NCBI GenBank assembly: GCA_033063855.1
Contig: CP093830.1
Span: 14,384,854 to 14,448,853 of the forward strand
DNA: 64,000 bases
Reading direction: 5' to 3'
From: Smittia aterrima
Lineage: Eukaryota; Arthropoda; Insecta; Diptera; Chironomidae
In this document: in pieces, positions 55,315 to 64,000 of the stretch
Layout: each line of letters begins with the position of its first letter
How positions within the stretch are numbered: the first letter of the stretch is position 1
Translations under genes and position numbers: made by a program
The notes under the pieces: model-generated
Databases searched by the model: none
What the model saw: the letters and a program-made list of their open reading frames with translations, nothing else
What the model was told of the DNA's origin: nothing

Positions 55315-57206
55315 GACGAAGTATTAACTAATTTTCAGAAATAATTTTTCTTTTCACTAAACTTTTCTCTTTTCCTCAAATTATCAATTTTCACTTAATT
55401 GTTGTTCACTAAGTCATAATTTGTATTCGAGAAATTTTCTACTTCTCGTAATGTATGAGCTTTTCTTCCATCCAAAAATTATCTCACTGATCGATTCTCT
55501 TTGAAACTTCACCAAAGATTGAAAATATCAACGAGACGCGCTCCAAAAACGAGATGCACAACTCTACCGCGAAACAGTCAAAATGAAAATGAAATTGAAA
55601 AGATTTTAATGTTTAACGTAATAAAAATGAAAGGAAGAGTTTAAAGATTTTTTCTTCTTTTTTTCGAGGGCTTTTCGGTGTGTTTAGCGAACGAAGACGT
55701 GAATTGACTGCAACATACAACAAACAACGTGCAATGAAGCTATGCTGAGCGTAGTGTGTAAGCTGAAGCATTAGAGAATCGCGAACTTAACACACACAGC
55801 AGAGGAGAAGTTAAACATTCCCATCCACTACACGTTAGAAACCTGCAGAAGATCAGCTCGTAGACAAAACACTTTTCATGAATCAAGCGACTTAAGCAAC
55901 AACTTTAAGATTTCCAAAGCAACCTTTAATTGGCATTGCATCTCGTAGAAGTTCTCATACGACCACAAGTAACGATCGACGTCTATTACATCAATTTTAA
56001 ACTACATGATGGTATTTCGCTTCGTCGTTCTTCACGTGTCGGTTGATGTAAATGCAAAGTGATTGTTTGTGAGCTGCTTGGAATACCGAAAGCCTGAGAT
56101 CCGAATTATGAGCTCTGTTGCTGTGCTGCTTGACATTAGACGGCGCAGAGAATCTTCGGCACGATTTCGTGTTGTCTGATGGAAGATGAAGCTCGCAGCT
56201 TGAGACTGTCTTCCATTCACGTTCGTCGGAGGCAACATCGAAACGAACAACGATTCCCTTGATAAATTTTTCTTCTGAAAGCATAAATCTTGAGTTGAAG
56301 ACGAATTTTCTTCTTCCCCATCTCAAAAGTAAAAATACCTATTCGAACTAGTTAATGTCATGCACTGTGTATGCGGCTGGGAGGTGTGGGAACTCAAACT
56401 CTTTATTCGTCACTCAAAATCTTCATAATCGTCGACAATTCTTTTTTTGGGAAGTGATCGAGACGTGACGATGAGCTTCACGCGCTGTCGTATAATTCAA
56501 TAAAAAAAAATTAATCTCCGCTGCGACTAAAGAAATTTGTAAATTCGAAAACGCTTTATGACCGGAAAAGAGGGACACTGGGCGAGGTTTCTTCATTACA
56601 ACGACCTCCGGCATGACATTCGCGATTGACAAAAAAGTTTAAAGTCTCAATTTACAACCTCGACGAAGCGTAAAGACGGATTGAGTAATAAATGCGTAAT
56701 CGATTAAATTCACTGCTGAATTTTCCGAGGAAGACGGAATGCTTTTAATGAAGATCTCATTGAGAGTTAAAAAAGTCAGACAAGCTCTTTGTGTAACCTT
56801 TTAATATTGAACTTTCATAGTTGAACGCTAAGGATTTTTACTACTTAAGAACTTCAAGTATGACTCACTGCTCATTAAAAAGAAAAACCTCGTAATTCGT
56901 GCAGTAGACTACTGTTAGTAGTCATTCAAATATTTTCAGGAAGCGAATTGACGTTATTGTCTTTCGCCATTCATTCAGGGGAAGTTTCCAAGGTTTCTTT
57001 GAGTTCATAAATTTCCTTAAAAACGCGGAACGTTTAAATATTTTATAACTTCTTTTCGATTCTCGGTTTAAAGCTAAAACTACATCAGTTTAATTTTCCA
57101 TTTCGCTGGAAATTTTCAAAGTGAATGTAATTCGAAGCTTCACGTGGACTTCACTTGAAAGCATGCCGATGAATGTCGTTATTCAAAAGTCACGAGGTGT
57201 CGGGGA
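55315..57206. other. Upstream region of CPAP1-like gene and of the 57.3 kb gene
   Basis: 1.9 kb of divergent upstream DNA between the minus-strand CPAP1-like start and the plus-strand secreted gene. No coding exon or RNA gene recognised. Confidence 0.5.
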
Positions 57207-57213
57207 TATAAAA
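57207..57213 (+). promoter_or_regulatory. TATA box of the 57.3 kb secreted gene
   Basis: TATAAAA in GGGGATATAAAATGACTTC, 69 bp before the ATG; transcription would start near 57,238. Confidence 0.75.
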
Positions 57214-57275
57214 TGACTTCATTCTAACGGACTAGCACAATCTAAGTCGATCATTCACTCGAGTGTTGTGGAGAG

Positions 57276-57952
57276 ATGAAGATACAATATTTCTTAATCG
57301 GGCTTTTGCTCATCAGCTCGTTGTGTAAGTGAAAATATTTTCTGTCTCTCAAAAGAATTAATTTATTTCCGCTTTGCTAGTGTGTACAACGAATGCTGAT
57401 GATGGGATAGCTTCAAATCTAACAGACGTGGTTGAAGGTGGAGTGCCTGATGCAATAGAAGATGATAAAATTGACACAACGAGTGAGAACACAACAGAAA
57501 GTGACGTGCAAGCCGAGCATTTTAGAGCTATCGCTAACATGTGGGCGGCTTTCGGAGTTTTTCTAAGCGAATTCAAAAATTATACAAAAGCTGAAACCGG
57601 CAGTGACACAATAACTGAGGAGCCTTTAAATCAGGATCAAACTACTGGTGTTGTAGTTCCTGATGTCCCAAATATTCAAAATATTAGTGAAATCCCAAAT
57701 ATTCAAAATATTAGTGAAATCCCAAATATTCAGAATATTAGTGATATTCCAGTAGTTGATAATCTGACGATTCCAGTTAATTTGACGCAAGTAGCGGATA
57801 ATCAAACGATACCAGTTGATGTACCAACTCCTCTTAATGGGACGGTTCCAATCAATGTAGAGCAAGTAGCCAATAATCCGCCGATACCAGATGTTGCTCA
57901 AGATGCACCTGCGGCACCTGTGGATGTTGATCAAGCCGCTCCAGTCATATAG
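57276..57952 (+). CDS. Secreted sequon-rich protein with 9-residue repeats
   Basis: Exons 57276-57324 and 57381-57952, phase 1, encode 206 residues. The family is not recognised. A signal peptide, MKIQYFLIGLLLISSL then LCTTNA, precedes an acidic chain with no mature cysteine. About ten N-glycosylation sequons (NLT, NTT, NYT, NIS three times, NQT, NGT) are spread along it. A PNIQNISEI nonapeptide is repeated three times near the middle, and Pro/Val/Asp-rich degenerate repeats follow to the end (IPVNLTQVADNQ, VPINVEQVANN, APVDVDQAAPVI). A heavily glycosylated, extended secreted protein is implied, perhaps salivary or cuticular. A poly(A) signal AATAAA follows near 57,990. Confidence 0.85.
57667..57747 (+). 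repeat. 27-bp coding tandem repeat, three copies
   Basis: Units start at 57667, 57694 and 57721; the first two are identical and the third differs at two or three bases. Each encodes PNIQNISEI or a variant and adds one sequon. Confidence 0.9.
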
Positions 57953-60900
57953 CTTAAGTCAATATTAAAGTTTTTGCTTTCCAAATCGAATAAATGATAA
58001 TTAAATGACCCAGCGTGTAACTTAAATGCTATTTCAACTGCAAATTGCATTACATTTGTAATTGGCCTTTAATTGAATTGAATTCTTCTTTTTTCTCCTT
58101 CGTCATCGAGCGAACTGCATCGAATTGAATTCCAATTCTCATGATAATTTTCGTCCATTTTTTTGCAAGGGAAAATAAAAGTTTTAATAAAGCGAACGCT
58201 TTTAGAGCTTTTTTTACTGCCTCGTCGTGTGATTGCGGTTGATTTCACAAAGTAAATTTACTTCGTGGTTGAGCACAAATGGCTTTTTATCAATAAAGAT
58301 ATGAAAAAGTTCTGAATGCTCGACCTGGAAGCTAAAAATATCTCTCTTTCATTATAGAAAAAGATTTCAGATTGTTTTGAGTGTTCAATAATGAGTTAGG
58401 CAGCCGACGATCAAACTAAATTGAAGTCATGCACCAACATTGAGCGATGCTTGTTTCACTCTCACCCAACAATTTGAAATGCAAGAATTTGGCATCTGAT
58501 GAACGCAATACTCGTGACATGGCCTTTTCCACAGCGAACAGAACACACTGAATATGTCAAAAGATTCAACAGCCATATTTTCGAGGCGAGGTGGAAGCAC
58601 TCGGCAGAATTTATTTCATTGGAATTTGAAAGACGAGCTGAAGCGCTCGACTAAACTTTCAATTCCGCGAAGATTCCGATGAGGGAAGAATTAAGAGATA
58701 AATTAACATTTTGAAGCTGCATAATCGAGGATAATTTCTCATTCCTACAATTGAGGCAACTCGAAACCGTTCGATCTCACAGATGGAAAATTTATTGTGG
58801 AAAAGTTGTTTTTGAAAGTTGAATGCAAAAGAAGGAATTGAGTTATTGAAGTGCACAAGTTGCAGGCATTAGCAGAAATATTTGAAGTCGTTATCGTTAA
58901 TGTTGCTTTGCCTCGAATCTGGTTTGCTGCCGGAGCACATTTTGTGTATTTAGTCGAGTAGTATCGTTTAATTTAACGAATGTGTCTACTAAGCATGCGA
59001 TGAAAAATCTTGAGATGTTTTATGATTATTTGTAATCAAATTATGTAATTGGCGAGGCCGAGTTGAACAAGATTCATAGCCTATCGGATAATCGCATTGA
59101 GTGTTCTCAGCATGACATCGCCTTCATTCGCAGGAAAGCAATAGTCGAGAAAGCAAATAAAAGTTGTTGTAAGCACATAGATCATGAAAACAAAAGGTGA
59201 GATGATATACGAAGCGAACAAGCGGCAGTAGCAGTTCGTACCGAACTTACTGTAGGGTTTTGCACCGTCAGACTGGTTACATGGGGTTGGGCTTTACTGG
59301 ATTTACTGGCCCGAATCTGGTCAGCTCTGAGATTTTTTCGCCTAACTCAAATAGCTGCCCATTTCATGCGAACAAATGAAAGCTTCAACTCAAAAGGAAA
59401 AAAAAGTTTCACTTGGCGCTGGCAAGAGGTGGACCCAGATCTGGTCAGCTATAAAATCCATGCACTCGATTCAACATGCTGATCACTTTTTGTGCACAAG
59501 TTACAGCGGAAATGTGCTTCCGTTTTCAAAAAAACTTATTTCCAAACTAAAAATCGACTTTTTGTATGGAGATTCCAAGTTTTGGACCCGTAGGCTATTG
59601 TATTAAAATTCTCTATCGACTGGTGAAGAAATTAATTCGCTAGCTCATTGCGTTCACGAGTTATCTCAATCACGGACCTCGGACCACGGACAAAGCGATC
59701 ACAATAGGGTGTTCCATCCTTCGGATGAAAAACCCTAAAAACAACGTCAAAGTCATAGAGGAAAGGCCGAGCGTAAGTTTTCGTGTCTCGCATTTTTTTA
59801 TTTTACAGGTCGTCGAAGGTTTCGTCATAGAAACGATTTATTATCGTCGGAAGAAATTTATTTGTTTCGCTTTTTCCACTTAAAATCATCTTCGATTGTT
59901 TTGTGCGGACAAGATTTGATTTATTTCAAACTGTCGACGGAGGATGAGTGAAACCGAAAACGCTCAAGTGAAGTTTCTATTTTTGCGAAATAATTTCGTC
60001 GAATACTCTTCATTCGAAGACGATCCTAAATGATGTAAGTGTCGCTGCATTGATTGACAGATTCGCAAATAAAAAAAAATCCGTGGCAATCGTTTCATTT
60101 CTACGCTGGTTTATAGCAAATTTCGTGATTTATTTAACTTAAAAATCGTTTAAATGCTTTTGAAAGTACGAAGATGAGAAAGGCTAGGCCACTCTTGAAA
60201 TTAATGGATCGTAATTAAGCGATTAAGCACACCACCAATGATTCCCGTTGAAATGCCCATCACCAACAGAACTGACATTTGTTGCGGACGATTGTGACTG
60301 ATGGATGCCAATTTGCTTTGAAATATTATCCAATATTTTTGTTTGTTTGCTAGGAAGAAATTGTAAAATTGTTTTATTTCTTGATCGCTCTTGATGTTTA
60401 TTGAAGATGGAATCGAATCATTTCGATATTCTCTGCGTGTTTTGAAACGACAGTTCCTTGAATGTCAGCAACATTGTTACGTGATAAAATAACTAACTTA
60501 TCTCACTTAATCCATGATCTGTTGAGAGATTCACTTGAGATTTTCTCATCGAATGTCATGCGAAATGGAAATTTAATTAAACTTTTTTGTTAACAACTCT
60601 TTTTCGTCAGCTGCTGTCATGCTGGCTGCGATATTGTGCGATGCGAAGCAGTTACGACGAGAGAGATTCGTACGATGTGATTAACCCATAGTGCACCCGC
60701 GTCTCGACTCTAGAGGATCATGACACTGCCAACAGCTCGAAAGGTTTCTCTTCTTTATGTGGGAAAGATTAGTCAGGTCTACTTGATCGTGATGTAAACT
60801 TTAAATTATTTGATTTCGAAAATTACAATTTGACTCCTCACGTCAAAAACGTTATACTCGTACAGTCCCCGCACAAATTTTAATTTGAATGTCTTCCCCG

Positions 60901-63457
60901 AAATGCTTTTTATGTGATAAATGAAGCTGCTGACAAGAAAACGAGACTCTAAGGTGCATTTCACGATATTTCACTCAACAGGCAATGAATAAGGCAGAGA
61001 AATTTCACGTCTCGTCACGCCAACGCAGAAAACATTTTTTTGCCATCGCGTCTACAACCTTTACCGTTTCGAGTTAATCTCTGCCGATTTTTGTCGGAAC
61101 GTCTTTTCTTCTCGAACTAAAAGAGGATTTCTTTGAGTTTTGAGTTTTGATTGATTTGTGAGAACAATTAATTCTCATTGTGTCATGGGGCTCGTCATTT
61201 TGATGTGATTTGAAGTCTTATTCATTTCAAGTTCCAGCCCGCGTTGTTAGAAAGGTGATAGAATGTTACATAACAATTATTCACTGGAACATAATAAATC
61301 ACCGAGAGAAGGAAAAAAAAAGATCTGGGAAAGTTTGTCCGATCCGAAGTTGTGTCCATTTAATTTACGACTCTCTTTGCGCGTCTCGTATGATTACGAC
61401 AATCACGCTTTTTGCATTTGTGTGTGAACGATTCGATGATGCAAATTTTGTTGCAGCTGCATCATCATTAAAATCCAGTGAAATGAGGTAACAGTAAGAA
61501 GACGAACACCGTGTCGCGATGAATTGCAAAATTTTGCTAATTGATTTTTAAGTAGCTGACGACATAAATGCGCAAGCGATGAGATGAACATCGGGCTACA
61601 TTTAAAAAATGTCACCGCTCCAACTTCCCATGAAGCCAAAAGCCAAAGCTTTGACTGAACAATAAAATATCGACTTTGAAGATATTGCAAGAAATCGAGA
61701 AAACGAGAGCAACAAAGTAATTGGAAGATTAGGAAGACAATCGATGAAGTCGTGATGGCATTTTCACGGTGAACATCAACACATTTGATCTGATTCATTC
61801 TTCATTCGATCTGAAGATGAATCGAGGGATCTAACTGCCTCGAAAAATTGTAAATGATTTCATTGATCTATTAATTGTAAAAGTGAAAGTTTGTCGATTC
61901 ATTCTTTATCATTAATTATGAAGACTTCTTCCTACTTCGAGTAACGATATTGCAATAAAGTTTTATTTTATTGATACATAGATTATTGATCAGTCTGAGA
62001 GTCTCTCTTGCAAAAGCGTGTGAATTGCAATGTTAAAAGCAAAGTCGAATTCCAGAAACGTGCAAATCACTTGAAAGAGATTGCTTTGCAGAAAATTATT
62101 CAAACCGCCACATTATCAGAGCACGAATTTTATGCATTTAATCGAGATTTTATTAGTTTGTAGTCACAATGGAGTTCATTTCGCGGCAATTTGCGAGATG
62201 ATTGAATGCTTTTTACACTTTACCAATTCAATTAAACTTTAAACTTTTTTCTCATGCCTGACAGTGAATAGCGAGAAATTAAGCCGGGAAACAATTAATC
62301 GGACACTTCTATTTCGATCTAAAGGTTTATGACACGCGGAAACACGCTGCTCTCGATGATATTTTCTTCGGCATGCCCATGTAATTAAAATTAACAGGCC
62401 GCTGGCCAAGGAAGAGGAAGGTAAGAGGCGGACAGTAAGATTCGAGAAATTCCTGAGTGGTTTTGTTTGATGACAGCTCGAGATGATCTTGAAAATCAAA
62501 TACCATTCGATTGAATGTTGTTTATTAATTTATACGATGGTCCACGATTCTAGCGACTCATCCCCCAGCCCAATCAAGGCTAAAACATATAACTTTTTAT
62601 GTATTCAGAAACACGAGCGACATTGAACAAGAAGAATCTACATTTAATTGAATTTAGCCCAGCTTAGCCTCTTTATTCGAATGCTGTTGACAAAATCACC
62701 GATCACGTTATAATCACAGCTTGATCGCATAACTTGATAATTACAAAAAATGATTTTGCTAATTGAAAATAATCCAGTCTTTTTATGATGATTGAACCTG
62801 ATTTCGACCTTGATCGATCATGCCATAATGAAATTTAAAGAATAAAAATAAAAATCAGGTCATGGTGAGCTTTGAGAAATAAGTCGTGCTTTGCAATTAT
62901 TCATCGTTACTGGATGTAATGAGGAAGAGAACGCTTGTAATAAACAAGAAAATGCTTACGAGGAGTAAATTAGTTTAAATTTTAGCGGTCACGTCCGTTT
63001 GAGACGTCACTACCTAGGCACGATTAGGTTTTTCAAAAACCGTTTTTGGTAATTATTATGTAGCTTGGCTTGTTCTCATGAAATCATACTGATTCTAACA
63101 TAACATTCAAATTTATGGGTTTCGGAATAATTTTATTTGCCGTTGTTAATTTTTCGAAAAGTGAAACTTTCTTGGAAATGAAACATACATGAAAATGGAA
63201 ATGAAATATATTTATTTCCATGTTTTGTATCCTTTAATGTTTTATTTTGACATACTCAGTCATTTGAAAACATAGCATTTCTAATCCAAAATTTAACCTA
63301 AGATGATCTGAAAGAAAACATGAGCCTGTATAGAAATGAAATCATTGACGTTTGAAAACAAAATCCTTCGTTTTATTGTTTCACAAGTTTATTTCACTCT
63401 GATGGACGAGTGACTCGAAATGATTTCATACAGAATAGTACATAATCGCCTCAACAC
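57953..63457. other. Intergenic, no supported gene
   Basis: 5.5 kb. The first part is the 3' flank of the secreted gene; the last part includes the RpL18A 3' UTR. Open frames near 61.2-61.8 kb lack any family signature. A short repeated motif lies at 59.3-59.5 kb. Confidence 0.5.
59290..59455. repeat. Short repeated motif TCTGGTCAGCT, possible mobile-element relic
   Basis: TCTGGTCAGCT occurs twice (around 59,315 and 59,437), each time after CCCGAA or CCCAGA, within DNA whose texture differs from its surroundings. About 250 bp on, an imperfect stem AGGGTGTTCCATCC / GGATGAAAAACCCT lies near 59,706-59,738. This could be a decayed transposon; no coding relic seen. Confidence 0.3.
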
Positions 63458-64000
63458 TTAGTTGTAGTGGGTAGTAGGACGATTGATGGAGAATGTCTGT
63501 CGGTAGCGCTTGTGGTGATATCTTTGCACCAATGGGAACTTGATCTTTGAATCGTGGAATTGTTTGATGTGGTTACGACGCGTCTTGATTGCGGCGACCT
63601 TCTCGATTCTGATGATCTGTAAGAAATTGACATGTTAGCAATTTTTCTTTGACTTCTCACTTCATGATAATCTTACCTGGATTGAATGTGCACGAGCACG
63701 ATGGCGGGAAGCCATATCTCCATAGCATTGAGTGACTGCACCACCAATGGTCAAATCACGGTACTCACGGTACATGTTGTGAGTTCCCGAACGTGAATCA
63801 TAACGCAACCAGATTCCGAAATTCTTGATTTTCAATGGAGTCTTCTCGTACTTGCGCTTGACGGAAACAATTTCACCAGTTGCCTTCTTGAATTTGCGCA
63901 ATTGACGCAAGAAGTACCAGAAACGGGACTTGGCGACAATGTGATCAGGTGCGAAGATGATCATCTTGAAGAGTGGAGGATTTGGCTCCTTCTCGGACGG
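63458..64000 (-). CDS. RpL18A: Ribosomal protein eL20 (RpL18A), 5' end beyond the window
   Basis: Two exons seen, 63678-64000 (or from 63677) and 63458-63616, minus strand, phase 0. The N-terminal residues lie past the right edge; the visible part starts PSEKEPNPPLFKMIIFAPDH. eL20 is a cytosolic large-subunit ribosomal protein. The core KSRFWYFLRQLRKFKKATGE, NFGIWLRYDSRSGTHNMYRE and RHRARAHSIQ is almost invariant in animals, and the end KQFHDSKIKFPLVQRYHHKR agrees too. The tail (RQTFSINRPTTHYN) is less conserved, as expected. The intron is about 60 bp. About 20 residues and the promoter are missing. Confidence 0.97.

Noticed and set aside
55997..56326. Minus-strand ORF of 109 codons
   Set aside because: No recognisable domain, unusual composition and no promoter; likely chance.
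61210..61491. Plus-strand ORF of 93 codons
   Set aside because: No family signature or splice evidence.
61403..61798. Minus-strand ORF of 131 codons
   Set aside because: Not ATG-anchored in a convincing way, no motif; likely chance in AT-rich DNA.
1..64000. tRNA or rRNA genes
   Set aside because: No cloverleaf or conserved A/B box pairs were recognised by eye; a tRNAscan run would settle this.

Overview
The window looks like nuclear DNA of an insect, most likely a fly (Diptera). The evidence is short GT-AG introns of about 45-65 bp, AT-rich DNA, an insect-type Fos (kayak) gene with alternative first exons, the insect-specific seryl-tRNA-synthetase paralogue Slimp, and TATA-driven genes for cuticle-type or silk-like secreted proteins. 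A midge-like (nematoceran) source would fit the silk-like gene, but the sequence does not prove it. All gene models below were spliced by hand, and reading-frame phases were checked at each junction.

Layout. 0.2-7.1 kb is a dense housekeeping block of alternating divergent and convergent genes: Polr3F(-), a Yae1-domain gene(+), Rpt2(-), ZFPL1(+), DXO/Rai1(-), Slimp(+). 7.1-24.9 kb holds the kayak (Fos) locus: at least two well-supported alternative first exons, a possible third, very large introns with several perfect CRE sites, and a compact set of common exons encoding the bZIP. 24.9-29.3 kb is a second housekeeping block: a small DPY30-domain protein(+), EXOSC8/Rrp43(+), MTG1(+), RIOK1(-).

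30.2-42.1 kb is the most unusual part. It is one minus-strand gene for a giant secreted protein: a TATA box, a signal-peptide exon, three tiny exons, a 10.5 kb exon made almost wholly of an 18-bp repeat translating as SSAEES/SSGEES, and a last exon with a basic, cysteine-containing tail. The correct frame contains no start codon in the repeat exon, so a start-to-stop ORF search misses it and reports large false ORFs in other frames. One missing base near 39,962 breaks the frame; adding it back makes the spliced length an exact multiple of three and links signal peptide, repeats and tail.

Upstream on the same strand are a small secreted protein with opposite charge in its two halves (42.6-43.2 kb) and a chitin-binding CPAP1-like protein (43.7-55.3 kb). 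The 8.6 kb first intron of the latter contains the whole dtr/DNAAF1 gene and an opposite-strand first exon of an unidentified gene. 57.3-58.0 kb encodes a small secreted, sequon-rich protein with a 9-residue tandem repeat. 58.0-63.4 kb shows no convincing gene. RpL18A (eL20) runs off the right edge on the minus strand.

The secreted genes near 30-58 kb share a build: TATA box, short signal-peptide first exon, phase-1 first intron. This fits strong tissue-specific secretion; a joint role in silk, glue or cuticle is inference only.
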